Of a DNA stretch of 64,000 bases, positions 51,918 to 60,249 are shown one piece after another; positions within the stretch are counted from its first letter, which is position 1; every line of letters begins with the position of its first letter. Source of the DNA: Streptomyces sp. Ag109_O5-10 (GTDB lineage Bacteria > Actinomycetota > Actinomycetes > Streptomycetales > Streptomycetaceae); contig NZ_FNTQ01000001.1 in NCBI RefSeq assembly GCF_900105755.1, forward strand, positions 8,432,001 to 8,496,000, in the 5' to 3' direction. Below the pieces are notes generated by a model. The model was given only the letters and a program-made list of their open reading frames with translations, did no database searches and was not told the DNA's origin. A program made the position numbers and the translations under genes.

Positions 51918-52754
51918 GTGCCAGAACACATATCCGAACGGGACCGGCTGCGCGGGGACTGTGCCCGCTGCTTCGGCCTGTGCTGCGTCGCCCTGCCGTT
52001 CGCCGCGTCGGCGGACTTCGCGGTCGGCAAGCCCGCCGGAAAACCCTGCGCGAACCTCGGCGGCGACCACCGCTGCGGCATCCACGCCGACCTGCGGCAG
52101 AAGGGGTTCAACGGCTGTACGGTCTACGACTGCCTCGGCGCCGGGCAGAAGGTCTCACAGGTCACCTTCGGCGGCCGGGACTGGCGGAACGGATCCGTGG
52201 AGGACGCCCGCCGGATGTTCGACGCGTTCCCGGTCGTACGCCAACTGCACGAACTGCTCTGGTATCTGACGGAGGCCCTGGGACTGGCCGCCGCCCGCCC
52301 CGTCCACGCCGAGCTGCGTGCCGCGCTGCGGAAGACGGAGGAACTGAGTCTCGGTACGCCCGACGAACTGGCCGCCCTGGACGTGGCCGCCCACCGGCAG
52401 GAGGTCAACGTGCTGCTGCTGCGGACCAGTGAGCTGGCCCGGGCGGGGACGCGCGGGAAGAAGAAGGACCGGCGGGGCGCCGACCTGGTGGGCGCCCGGC
52501 TCAGGGGCGCCGACCTGCGCGGGGCGAGCCTGCGCGGGGCGATCCTCATCGCCGCCGACCTCACCGGGGCCGATCTGCGGGACGCGGACCTGATCGGCGC
52601 CGACCTGCGGGACACCGATCTCGGTGACGCGGACCTCACCGGCGCCTTCTTCCTGACCCAGCCGCAGCTCGACGCGGCCCGGGGCAACACGCGGACGCGC
52701 CTGCCGGCCTCAGTCACCCGTCCGGTGCACTGGACAGCCGTCGCCGTTCGCTGA
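51918..52754 (+). CDS. Cys-rich protein with C-terminal pentapeptide repeats
   Basis: The 278-residue protein combines a Cys-rich head (CARCFGLCC, KPCANL, HRCGIH, NGCTVYDC; nine cysteines in the first ~75 residues, suggesting a metal or cluster site) with about ten A(D/N)LxG-type pentapeptide repeats (about 190-245) that form a right-handed beta-helix. GTG 51918 follows the AraC stop by 9 bases. Its last 45 bases overlap the convergent P450 gene. Function is unknown; a DNA-gyrase-protecting role known for some pentapeptide proteins cannot be assumed. Confidence 0.85.
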   Translation: MPEHISERDRLRGDCARCFGLCCVALPFAASADFAVGKPAGKPCANLGGDHRCGIHADLRQKGFNGCTVYDCLGAGQKVSQVTFGGRDWRNGSVEDARRMFDAFPVVRQLHELLWYLTEALGLAAARPVHAELRAALRKTEELSLGTPDELAALDVAAHRQEVNVLLLRTSELARAGTRGKKKDRRGADLVGARLRGADLRGASLRGAILIAADLTGADLRDADLIGADLRDTDLGDADLTGAFFLTQPQLDAARGNTRTRLPASVTRPVHWTAVAVR

Positions 52755-54245
52755 CGCGGGCGCGTCCGGCACGCTCACCGGCGCCGGGGCGGGGGTGCGC
52801 CGATCGAGGCGCAGCCGCAGCCCCTCCGGCATCAGCGTCAGCCGCTCGGTCACCCGCAGCCGGTAGTCCGGGTCGGCCCCGAGGCCGTAGCGGCGCAGCA
52901 GCAGGCCGAGGACCAGGGTGGCCTCGTGCAGGGCGAACTGGCGGCCGATGCAGGCGCGCGCCCCCGTGCCGAAGGGCTTGAAGGTGTGCGGGGCCCGGCC
53001 CCGCGCCGCCTTCGCCTCGAACCGGTCCGGGTCGAAGCTCTCGGCCTTCGGGCCCCAGACCTCGGGGTCCCGGTGCAGCATCGGCGTCAGCACCAGCGCC
53101 CAGGCACCCCGGCGCATCGGATGCCGGCCGGCCAGCACGGTGTCCTGGCGGGCCTCGCGGGCGAAGGCGGGGGCGGTCGGCCACAGCCGCAGCGACTCGT
53201 CCAGCACTCGGCGGACGTAACGGAGTTTGGCCACCTGGTCGTAGCCCGGCGCGGGCGTGTCGCCCCACACGCGGTCCACCTCGGCGGCCGCCCGCGCGGC
53301 GATCTCCGGGTGCCGGGCGAGGTAGTGCAGCGCGAAGGAGAGCGCGCCCGAGGTGGTCTCGTGGCCGGCCACCAGGAAGGTGATCACCTGCCGCCGTACG
53401 TTCTCGGCGGACAGCCGCTCCCCGGTCCGCGGGTGGGCCGTCTCCAGCATCCGGTCGAGCAGGTCGCCTTCCCCGCGGCCGGTCCGGCGCCGCTCGGCGA
53501 CGAGGTCGTCGACCGTGCGGTTGAGGTACTCGATGTCGGCCGCGTTGCGCCGGGCGGCCTGCCGCAGCATCAGCGGGGCCAGCGGCCCGGGCACGCTGTT
53601 CAGGCGCTGCGCGTAGGTGAGCGTGCCGATCATCGCGGTCACGAAGGGATGCGGCCGGTCCCGCTCGAACGAGCCGAAGTCGTGCCCGAACCCGGTGCGG
53701 GCGATCGTCTCCAGGGTCAGCTTGGTCATGTCGCCGGGCACGTCCACCCAGCGGCCGGCCGCCAGCTCCCGGTCCCAGTGGTCGGTCAGCCGCCCGGCCA
53801 CCGCCACCATCATCGCGTGGTAGCCCTCCATGGCCTCCCGGCTGAACCCCGGAGCCAGCACGTCGTGCGCCAGCTGCCAGTTCGGCTCGTGGTTGTACGC
53901 CGTGAACAGGCCGTCCCCGGCGACCGGACGGAGATTGGCCACCCCGAGCCCCACGTGCTTGGCGAACCGCGACTCGTCGGCCATGTCGGCGGCCAGCTCG
54001 GCACCCCACACGAACACGAACTCGTTGCCGAACGCCCTGCGCCGGAAGATCGGACCCAGGTGCCCGCCGATCCGCATCGAGTCCTGCAGCGGGGTGCGCC
54101 GGTCGACGCCCAGGACGTCGCCGAGGAGCGGCAGCCGGCGCGGCGGGTGCGGGATGCGGTGCAGCTCGGGCCAGCCCTGCTCGGCGCCCCGGAACCCCTT
54201 CGGCAGTGGGCCGTCCGTCCCCGGCTGCGTGGCCGTCTCCGCCAT
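52710..54245 (-). CDS. cytochrome P450, CYP102-like heme domain without reductase
   Basis: The 511-residue P450 has the I-helix AGHETTSG, ExxR in ESLRLWPTAP, the PERF-like DPDRFEAK and the heme-binding loop FGTGARACIG with Cys432. Sequence style (LPLLGDVLGVDRRTPLQ, FGSFERDRPHPF) is that of the fatty-acid hydroxylase CYP102 heme domain, but no fused diflavin reductase follows. It must use separate redox partners. ATG 54245 is 12 codons before the conserved start of homology. A TetR gene is divergent, with a 12-bp inverted repeat between them. The C-terminal codons overlap the pentapeptide gene. Confidence 0.93.
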   Translation of the reverse strand: MAETATQPGTDGPLPKGFRGAEQGWPELHRIPHPPRRLPLLGDVLGVDRRTPLQDSMRIGGHLGPIFRRRAFGNEFVFVWGAELAADMADESRFAKHVGLGVANLRPVAGDGLFTAYNHEPNWQLAHDVLAPGFSREAMEGYHAMMVAVAGRLTDHWDRELAAGRWVDVPGDMTKLTLETIARTGFGHDFGSFERDRPHPFVTAMIGTLTYAQRLNSVPGPLAPLMLRQAARRNAADIEYLNRTVDDLVAERRRTGRGEGDLLDRMLETAHPRTGERLSAENVRRQVITFLVAGHETTSGALSFALHYLARHPEIAARAAAEVDRVWGDTPAPGYDQVAKLRYVRRVLDESLRLWPTAPAFAREARQDTVLAGRHPMRRGAWALVLTPMLHRDPEVWGPKAESFDPDRFEAKAARGRAPHTFKPFGTGARACIGRQFALHEATLVLGLLLRRYGLGADPDYRLRVTERLTLMPEGLRLRLDRRTPAPAPVSVPDAPASANGDGCPVHRTGD

Positions 54246-54287
54246 GACGCGATCTCCCTCGATGCTGCGGCAGGTTGAGCTAGTTGT

Positions 54288-54337
54288 ACGTGGGTTCAAT
54301 AGGCGGTTTCAGTCTCGTCCCGTTGTTGAACCCACGT
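54288..54337. promoter_or_regulatory. paired inverted operator ACGTGGGTTCAA / TTGAACCCACGT
   Basis: Two perfect 12-bp inverted copies lie at 54288-54299 and 54326-54337 (centre to centre 38 bp) in the 108-base region between the P450 and tetR starts. Each is flanked by TTG or CAA. The layout suits a TetR dimer pair that represses both divergent genes. Confidence 0.7.
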
Positions 54338-54353
54338 CAAGTAAAGTGCGGGC

Positions 54354-54959
54354 ATGGTCCCGAACCAGGGCGAGCGAGGCCGCCGCAGACTCAGCACCGC
54401 GGCCCGTCGTGAGCAGCTCCTCTCGGTCGGGGCCAGACTCTTCTCGGAGAGCCCGTACGGCGACGTGTGGATCGAGCAGGTCGCGGAGATCGCGGGCGTC
54501 TCCCGGGGGCTGCTGTACCACTATTTTCCGACGAAACGTGATTTCTTCGCGGCGGTCGTGGAGCGGGAGAGCGAGCGGATGCTGCGGATGACGGCCGCCG
54601 AACCCGGCGTGCCCGCCCGCGAACAGCTCACCGCGGCCCTCGACGTCTACCTCGACTACGTCCACACCCACGCGCACGGCTTCCGTGCCTTCCACCGCGC
54701 GGAGGCGTCCGGCGACCAGGCCGTGCGCCGCGTCTACCGGCAGGCCCAGTCCGCTCAGGAACGCCAGATCCTGGCGGCCCTCGCCGCCGACCCCGAGTTC
54801 GGCCCCGCCCTGGAGCAGCGCCCCGACATCCGCCTCGCGGTACGCGGTTGGCTCGCCTTCACCACGCACGTCTGCCTGGAGTGGCTGCGCACCGAGGAGC
54901 TGACGCGGGAACAGGTGCGAGACCTGTGCGCGCGGGCGCTGCTGGGCGTCATCTCCTGA
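54354..54959 (+). CDS. TetR family regulator of the divergent P450
   Basis: The 201-residue protein has an N-terminal helix-turn-helix (about 18-62, IEQVAEIAGVSRGLLYHYFPTKRDFF) and an alpha-helical ligand domain with HTHAHGFRAFHRAEASG. ATG 54354 lies 16 bases beyond the second operator copy. Close divergence from a CYP102-like gene suggests that it responds to fatty acids or related lipophilic compounds, as inferred from the partner and not seen directly. Confidence 0.92.
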   Translation: MVPNQGERGRRRLSTAARREQLLSVGARLFSESPYGDVWIEQVAEIAGVSRGLLYHYFPTKRDFFAAVVERESERMLRMTAAEPGVPAREQLTAALDVYLDYVHTHAHGFRAFHRAEASGDQAVRRVYRQAQSAQERQILAALAADPEFGPALEQRPDIRLAVRGWLAFTTHVCLEWLRTEELTREQVRDLCARALLGVIS

Positions 54960-55041
54960 CCGTCCCGGTCTCTTTTCCCCACCCCGTTCTTCGGGTGCGT
55001 GACGCGCTCCGCGCTTGGCGTACTCCCCGATCTTCGGTAGG

Positions 55042-55060
55042 TTAGGTGAGGCTTACCTAA
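55042..55060. promoter_or_regulatory. iron box TTAGGTGAGGCTTACCTAA
   Basis: The 19-bp site matches the DmdR1/IdeR operator consensus (TTAGGTTAGGCTNACCTAA) at all but one position and is directly followed by the GGAGG of the next gene. Iron-loaded regulator would repress this gene. Confidence 0.9.
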
Positions 55061-55071
55061 GGAGGTTGGGG

Positions 55072-55803
55072 ATGGGTGACGAACAGGCAGCCTGGGCGGC
55101 CGGACCCGGTGCGGCGGAGCAGGCCCGGTCCCTGCTGGCCGTCGCGTGGTCGTGCACGGTGACCGCGGACGGCGGCCGCGAGGAGTACGTCGGCGCGCAC
55201 GCCGTCGCCGACGACGGCCGGGTGCTGCTGCACGTGCCCGAGGACAGCGCCCTGCTCACGGCCGCGATCTGCGCCCCGCGCGGCGAGCCGTCCGCCGTGC
55301 TGGAGTTCGCCGACGTCGCGCCCGTTCCGGTGCGCAGCCGCATCCGGGCCCGGCTCTGGATGGCCGGCTGGTTCAGCCCCGGCGACGGGCATCTCGTCTT
55401 CCGGCCCACCCGCGTGGTGCTGCGCCGGCCCTCGGGCGCGGTGGCCGTCGACCTCGACGAGTTCGCCGCCGCCCGGCCTGACCCGCTGGCGGGCGCCGAG
55501 GCCCGGCTGCTCACCCATCTCGCCGACTCCCACCCGGACGCCGTGGAACGGCTCACCCGGCTCGTCGAGCCCGAGAGCCTGCACGCCGCGACCCGCGTCC
55601 AGCCTCTCGCCGTGGACCGGCACGGACTGACCCTGCGCATCGAACGCACCCGGGCCCACGGCGACGTACGGCTCACCTTCCACGCGCCCGCCGACGACGT
55701 CTCCCAGCTCACCGAGCGCATGCACGTCCTGCTGGCGCAGGCGAACGCGGCCGCCTCCTGCCCGCGGACGCTACAGCGGCAGCGCGCAGACGGCGACCGG
55801 TGA
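55072..55803 (+). CDS. DUF2470 / HugZ-like protein under iron control
   Basis: The 243-residue protein resembles DUF2470-containing split-barrel proteins of haem and iron use: an N-terminal FMN-binding-like region (VAWSCTVTADGGREEYVGAHAV), then a C-terminal DUF2470-like domain from about residue 150 (AEARLLTHLADSHPDAVERL). ATG 55072 is fixed by GGAGG at 55061-55065 and by the iron box; the longer frame from 55015 would run through the operator. It probably helps release iron from haem or siderophores. It overlaps the convergent lactonase gene by 33 bases. Confidence 0.85.
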   Translation: MGDEQAAWAAGPGAAEQARSLLAVAWSCTVTADGGREEYVGAHAVADDGRVLLHVPEDSALLTAAICAPRGEPSAVLEFADVAPVPVRSRIRARLWMAGWFSPGDGHLVFRPTRVVLRRPSGAVAVDLDEFAAARPDPLAGAEARLLTHLADSHPDAVERLTRLVEPESLHAATRVQPLAVDRHGLTLRIERTRAHGDVRLTFHAPADDVSQLTERMHVLLAQANAAASCPRTLQRQRADGDR

Positions 55804-56973
55804 CGCGAACGGCTCGCCCGCGAGCCGCAGTTCACCGCTGTCCCGGTCGACGGTGAAGTCGCTCACGGTGCCCGACCGCTGGTTGGCCGCGAACAGCAGC
55901 CGGCCGTCGGGGGAGAAGGCGATCTGGCGCGGGAAGTCCCCGTGCACCGGCACCGTGTCCAGCAGCCGCAGCCGGGCCCCGGCGGCCTCGACCCGGTACC
56001 TCGCGAGCGTGTTGTCGCCCCGGTTGGCCAGAAAGGCGTACGCGCCGTCCGCGGTGACCAGGAACTCGGCCGGGTAGTTGGTGGTGCCGGCGGCGCTCCC
56101 GGTGGACTGCGGCTCGCCGATCGTCAGCCGGCCGGTGGCCGGTTCGTAGCCGCAGACCGCGACCGTGTCGCCCACCTCGTTCGCCAGGTACGCGTACCGC
56201 CCGCCCGGATGGAAGGTCAGATGACGCGGCCCCGCCCCCGGCCCGGTGTGCGCCTGGGCGACCTCGGTGAGCGTGCCCCGCGCGGGATCGAGGCGGTAGC
56301 TGTAGACGGTGTCGGTGCCGAGGTCCACGGCGAGGACGTGCCCGCCGTCCGGACTGGTGACGAACTGGTGGGCGTGCGGCCCCTGCTGACCGGGTCCGGG
56401 CGCCGGGCTCGAGTGCGTGACCAGGGCTGTGCGCTCGCCGAGGGCGCCCGAGGCGTCGATCGGGTGCACGGCCACACTGCCGGAGGTGTAGTTGGCGCTC
56501 AGCAGCCAGCGGCCGGTCGGATGCACCGAGACGTGGCACGGGCCCGCCCCGCCCGTGCTCCGGCTGCCCAGGATCCTCCGGTCCGACAGGCGTACGGCGG
56601 TCACGCTCCCGGCCGCGCGCTCGTTCACCGCGTACAGCGTCCGGCCGTCCGGGTGTACCGCCAGGTACGACGGGTCGGCGACCCCCGTGAGCGCGCCGGT
56701 GCCGGTGATCGCGCCGGTCGCCGGATCGTAGGTGGCGAGGCCGATGCCGGTGCCGCCACCGTCCACGGAGGTGTAGGTGCCGAGGTAGAGCGGGCGGGGC
56801 GCCGCGGACGTCCGCGTGGTGGCGGCGGCCGCTGGGCGCGCCGCCCGGCGTGGCCGCTGCGCGGGCGGGGCCGCCGGCGCCGGGACCGCGACCACCGCGG
56901 CCGCGCCCCCCAGCGCGCCGACGAACCGGCGCCTGCTCCAGCCGCCGCGCGTCCCTTCCGTACCACTGCCCAT
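55771..56973 (-). CDS. exported lactonase-type seven-bladed beta-propeller protein
   Basis: The 400-residue protein belongs to the lactonase/6-phosphogluconolactonase-like Pgl family (COG2706). Repeated motifs are LAVHPDGRTLYAVNE, VSVHPTGRWLLSANY, LTFHPGGRYAYLANE and IAFSPDGRLLFAANQ, and the metal/active-site segment GPHAHQFVTSPDG is present. The N-terminus has a twin-arginine signal (SRRRFVGALG), so this copy is exported and may act on extracellular lactones or muconolactones. ATG 56973 precedes the signal peptide; the upstream extension is not supported. Confidence 0.9.
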   Translation of the reverse strand: MGSGTEGTRGGWSRRRFVGALGGAAAVVAVPAPAAPPAQRPRRAARPAAAATTRTSAAPRPLYLGTYTSVDGGGTGIGLATYDPATGAITGTGALTGVADPSYLAVHPDGRTLYAVNERAAGSVTAVRLSDRRILGSRSTGGAGPCHVSVHPTGRWLLSANYTSGSVAVHPIDASGALGERTALVTHSSPAPGPGQQGPHAHQFVTSPDGGHVLAVDLGTDTVYSYRLDPARGTLTEVAQAHTGPGAGPRHLTFHPGGRYAYLANEVGDTVAVCGYEPATGRLTIGEPQSTGSAAGTTNYPAEFLVTADGAYAFLANRGDNTLARYRVEAAGARLRLLDTVPVHGDFPRQIAFSPDGRLLFAANQRSGTVSDFTVDRDSGELRLAGEPFASPVAVCALPL

Positions 56974-57078
56974 GCCACGCACCCCAGGTCGTGAGTCACC
57001 CCCGACCCGACACACCTTGGCGTGGACCACGGGTGCAGCGCAAGAAAAGCAACGCCCGTCGCGTCCGGCGCAACGGCC

Positions 57079-58113
57079 TCACCAGTCGCCGTCCGCCACC
57101 GGCTTGCCCTGTGCGTCCTTCAGCGGGACGACCTGCCCCGGGTCCGGCTGCTGCCAGGGCTCCAGGTCGGCGCCGAGCCAGTCGCCGACCGGCTTGACCG
57201 CCTCCAGGGTGTCGGTGGGGGCGAGATCCTGGGCGTCCTGGTCGTAGTAGTCGTACCAGGGCAGCCCCGCGCGGGTGTACGCCGACCGGTCCACCGGCGA
57301 CGGCGGGGGTGCCTCGCCCGTGATGCGCTGCCACTGCGGCGGCGTGACCAGGTGCACGAAGACGCGCCCGGCCGGGGTCTCGGCCCAGTCGCCCGGTGGC
57401 CGGTCGTCCTCGTACACCTCCTGGCGCATCGAGCCGCCGACGCCCAGGCCCATCCCGGCCGGCCCGGCCGGAGCCGCGCCTAGGGCCGGTGCGGGGAGCG
57501 CGGACATCATCGGCAGGGCCGCGCCGTAGCCGCCGGTCGCTCCGGGCCCGCGGACCCGCTCGCGCCGCAGCCGCTCCGCGCGCCGCCACTCGGCGAGCGG
57601 GCCGTCCCGGAGCGTGAAGCACTGCAGTTGCACCCCGCCCCACACCTCCTCGCCGGTGACCTGGCCCTCCACCGTGGCGCCCAGCCCGAGCGGCACCGCC
57701 ACGAACTGGCGGACCGTGCCCTTCCCGGAGTTGATGCCGTCCAGCCACGGCTGCCGGGGCAGCACCAGGTAGTTCTGCGGTTTCCGGGACAGCCGGTCGC
57801 GCCACGGCTCGCCGGACACCGCGCACACCTTGCCGACGCCGACCTGGAGGGCGGCCGGTTCCGACGTGCCCGCGAAGCTCAGCCACATCGCCTCGCGCAG
57901 GTACACCGGCAGCATCACCCCGCCCCGCGCCCGCCACTCGTCCGGAACCGTGTCCGGATAGTCGCTCACCCGCCGGACGGGGAACTCGCCGAGCCCCGGC
58001 GGCAGCGGATGCGTGCCCGTCTCCGGCAACCGCAGCGTGCGCACGAACCGCACCGCCACCCCGCCCGGCAGCCGCAGTGTGTTCCCGTCGATCCGTACCG
58101 CCGTGTCCGTCAT
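57079..58113 (-). CDS. conserved hypothetical protein
   Basis: The 344-residue soluble protein is unrecognised. The N-terminal part has RFVRTLRLPETGTHPLPPGLGEFPV and a VGVGKVCAVSG segment; the middle is Gly/Ala/Pro-rich (about 190-235); the C-terminus has TPPQWQRITGEAPP and DYYDQDA. No signal peptide is visible. It overlaps the upstream FUSC-type gene by 4 bases (58110-58113), so the two are coupled and may share a function in envelope or stress physiology. A homologue with an assigned function is not known to me. Confidence 0.8.
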   Translation of the reverse strand: MTDTAVRIDGNTLRLPGGVAVRFVRTLRLPETGTHPLPPGLGEFPVRRVSDYPDTVPDEWRARGGVMLPVYLREAMWLSFAGTSEPAALQVGVGKVCAVSGEPWRDRLSRKPQNYLVLPRQPWLDGINSGKGTVRQFVAVPLGLGATVEGQVTGEEVWGGVQLQCFTLRDGPLAEWRRAERLRRERVRGPGATGGYGAALPMMSALPAPALGAAPAGPAGMGLGVGGSMRQEVYEDDRPPGDWAETPAGRVFVHLVTPPQWQRITGEAPPPSPVDRSAYTRAGLPWYDYYDQDAQDLAPTDTLEAVKPVGDWLGADLEPWQQPDPGQVVPLKDAQGKPVADGDW

Positions 58114-59390
58114 CGGCGTACCCCCTTTCCCGTCCGTGACGGAGAACGCCCCGGGCGACCGCCCTGGTTCCGTCGGAGCCGCTCCGGTACGCCCACCCGC
58201 TCCCGGAGCCGGGTCAGGCGCGGCCGCTTGGCGCGCTGTTCCCCGGAAACCCGGTCCAGCTCCTCCAGCAGGCGGCGGGTGCGGTGCTCGGTGTCCAGCT
58301 CGTCGAGGAGCCGGTTGACCTCGGTCAGCACGGCGCCGAGCAGCTGCCAGTTCCGGTCGTCGTCGCGGACCTCTTCATGCAGCAGGTCGGCGAGCTTGTC
58401 ACGGGTGCCGGCCGCGGCGTGCAGTTCGGCGGCGAGCCGGGCCTCGGCCGACTCGGCGTTCTCGCTGATGCTGGTGGTCACCAGCACCGCGAAGCTGACC
58501 ACGGCGTCGGCGATCTGGGACAGCAGCTGTTCCACGGCCGCACCCGCGTCCGACCTGAACAGCGGTTCGGGCTCGCGGGCCTTCGCCAGGTCGGTGAAGG
58601 TGCGGGCCAGCACACGCAGCACGACCGTGCAGATCTCCAGCGTGTCCAGGCCGGTGCGCAGCACCACCCGGTGCAGCAGGCCCTCCCGGACCCGAGGGTT
58701 GAGCCGCAGGCTGTCCTCCGCCTGCCGCAGCGCCGCGTCCACCTCGACGATGGCGTGGTCCAGCCGGCGGGCCTCGTGCAGCCGGGCGGCGGCCTGCTGC
58801 CAGGGCATGATCTCCGCCGCCTCCTCGCCCATCCGCAGCATCAGCTGCCGCAGCCGGCGCGCCAGTCCCTCGATCGACTCCCCGGCCTCGTCCACCCACA
58901 CCGGCGGCGGGAGCAGCAGGTTGCAGCCCATGCCGACGACCGCGCCGATCAGGGTCTCCACGATCCGCGCCCACGCGGTACTGCTGATGGTGGTGACCCC
59001 CAGCACCAGCATGGCGCTGATCGCCACCTCCGGGATGTACTCGTCGACCCGCACCAGGTGCCCCACCGCCAGTGAGGCCACGATCAGCAGGGCCAGGCTC
59101 CACCAGGTCAGCCCCACCAGCTGGCTGAAGGCGATGGCGACCAGCACCCCGGCCACCACCGAGTTGACCCGGCGGAAGCCGTTGGTCAGGGTGGCGTACA
59201 GGGTCACCTGGACGACCAGCAGCGCGGTCAGCGGGGCGGTGAGCGGAGCCGGCTCCGGGCTCAGGTGGAGGGCGACGACGTAGGCGATCGTGGCCGCGGT
59301 GGCCGACCGCAGGGTCTGCACGACCACCGGGTCCCGGTGCCGCCGCAGGAGTCGCGACAGCCCCTCCGTCCACTTCCGTACGTTTTGCAT
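58110..59390 (-). CDS. FUSC/aromatic-acid-exporter-like membrane protein
   Basis: The 426-residue protein has about six hydrophobic segments between residues ~28 and 155 (for example SATAATIAYVVALHLSP and ISAMLVLGVTTISSTAWARIVETLIGAVVGMG), followed by a long helical, probably coiled-coil cytoplasmic region. This is the FUSC/ArAE architecture of fusaric-acid or aromatic-acid efflux proteins. ATG 59390 is the start of homology. Its stop overlaps the hypothetical gene at 57079-58113. Substrate unknown. Confidence 0.85.
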   Translation of the reverse strand: MQNVRKWTEGLSRLLRRHRDPVVVQTLRSATAATIAYVVALHLSPEPAPLTAPLTALLVVQVTLYATLTNGFRRVNSVVAGVLVAIAFSQLVGLTWWSLALLIVASLAVGHLVRVDEYIPEVAISAMLVLGVTTISSTAWARIVETLIGAVVGMGCNLLLPPPVWVDEAGESIEGLARRLRQLMLRMGEEAAEIMPWQQAAARLHEARRLDHAIVEVDAALRQAEDSLRLNPRVREGLLHRVVLRTGLDTLEICTVVLRVLARTFTDLAKAREPEPLFRSDAGAAVEQLLSQIADAVVSFAVLVTTSISENAESAEARLAAELHAAAGTRDKLADLLHEEVRDDDRNWQLLGAVLTEVNRLLDELDTEHRTRRLLEELDRVSGEQRAKRPRLTRLRERVGVPERLRRNQGGRPGRSPSRTGKGVRR

Positions 59391-59600
59391 CCCTTGGCCT
59401 GTTCCCACTCGGGTGTCATGGCGAACGTATTTTCCGCAGATCACTCACGTCCTGGTGGCCGGTTGACCAGAGTCGATGACGGAGGGTCCCCGGCGCGCCG
59501 CCCGCCCATCGGCAACTGAACGCCGGACCGACGCGTCCTCTGCACCCGAGGTGCCGAACGGTCCGGTCGGGCGGAAGGGTTGGGGGCGACGAACGTCGGC

Positions 59601-59662
59601 GCGGCGCTGCGCACGATGGCCGCCCCGGGGCTGCCCGGGGCGGCCATCGTGCGCAGCGCCGC
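59601..59662. repeat. 29-bp perfect inverted repeat with 4-base loop
   Basis: The left arm 59601-59629 (starting GCGGCGCTGCGCACGATGG) is exactly complementary to the right arm 59634-59662, with loop GCTG. The stem is almost wholly GC. It lies in non-coding DNA upstream of a decayed reductase fragment and might be a strong terminator, a recombination scar or a palindromic duplication. Confidence 0.95.
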
Positions 59663-59759
59663 ACGAGGGCTCGGTGGTGCACCGGCTGCGGCGGTATGGG
59701 CTGCGCACCGGGGGACTCGTAGTCGACAGCGTGCGCACCACGGACCGGGACGGGCCGAA

Positions 59760-60028
59760 GCGGGTCCCGGCCGTCGCCTTCACGGACGTCTGGGCTACCG
59801 GGTGGACTGCTACTTCGGCTGCGTCGCGGCCGAGGCCGACGAGGTGTGGCGGCTGCGGGAAGCAGGCGCCCGGGTCCCGTCCGCGGCGACGGCAGCCGGA
59901 TGGCCGGGGTCCGGGAGGCGTTCCGCGCGATGTTCCGCGACCGCGTTCCCGGGGGAAATCCCGACGAATGGCTCAACTCCCTGGTGGGGGACGGCCGTTT
60001 TGTGGAGGATGTATGCGCGTCGAGGTGA
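59760..60028 (+). pseudogene. remnant of a diflavin (P450-type) reductase C-terminus
   Basis: Two fragments in different frames resemble the NADPH-binding end of CYP102-type or sulfite-reductase diflavin proteins. One reads YRVDCYFGCVAAEADEVW, like the YFGCRxP segment. The other, one base off-frame, reads RGDGSRMAGVREAFRAMF and PDEWLNSLVGDGRFVEDV, like the VCGDGxxMA and GRYxxDVW ends. A deletion and frameshift separate them, and upstream sequence to about 59670 is only weakly similar. The gene is non-functional. It may be a relic of a fused P450 reductase. Confidence 0.6.
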
Positions 60029-60046
60029 TGGGCGCCGCCGCCCGCG

Positions 60047-60090
60047 GCGCCCCGTCAGGGGCGCGGGGAATTGCGCGAGCAGCCACGACG
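60047..60090. repeat. copy of dispersed intergenic repeat
   Basis: The segment contains AGGGGCGCGGGGAATTGCGCG and AGCAGCCACGACG, the classical form of the GGGGCGCGGGGAACTGCGCGA repeat family. It follows the reductase remnant. Confidence 0.8.
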
Positions 60091-60146
60091 AACCTTCCGC
60101 CCGCGTACGATCTCCCCCAGCACGGTGCGACCCGGCGTCGATCCCT

Positions 60147-60171
60147 CCTTAGCTCACAGCGTGAACTAAGG
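60147..60171. promoter_or_regulatory. inverted repeat CCTTAGCTCAC / GTGAACTAAGG before the ROK gene
   Basis: Eleven-base arms with one mismatch and a 3-base spacer lie 79 bases upstream of the ROK start. TTAG/CTAA-containing palindromes are common ROK-family operators, so autoregulation is likely. Confidence 0.6.
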
Positions 60172-60249
60172 GTTGGGAAAATATCGCTTCCGGCCCCCCG
60201 AAGGAGTATGTTGCAGGTCGGGCAGGGTTCGTGAAGGGAGCGGGGCCAC

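Larger units (their letters stand above)
59391..60249. other. 859-base region of decayed, non-coding DNA
   Basis: Between the FUSC-type gene and the ROK gene I find no intact coding sequence. The region holds the 29-bp hairpin, the reductase remnant, a copy of the dispersed repeat (60047-60090) and, near the end, the candidate ROK operator. The long open frames present on both strands lack ribosome sites and recognisable protein sequence. Confidence 0.7.

Noticed and set aside
59580..60152. 190-codon plus-strand open frame in the decayed region
   Set aside because: No ribosome site; part of it crosses the hairpin and only a short segment resembles a reductase, so it is treated as pseudogene material.
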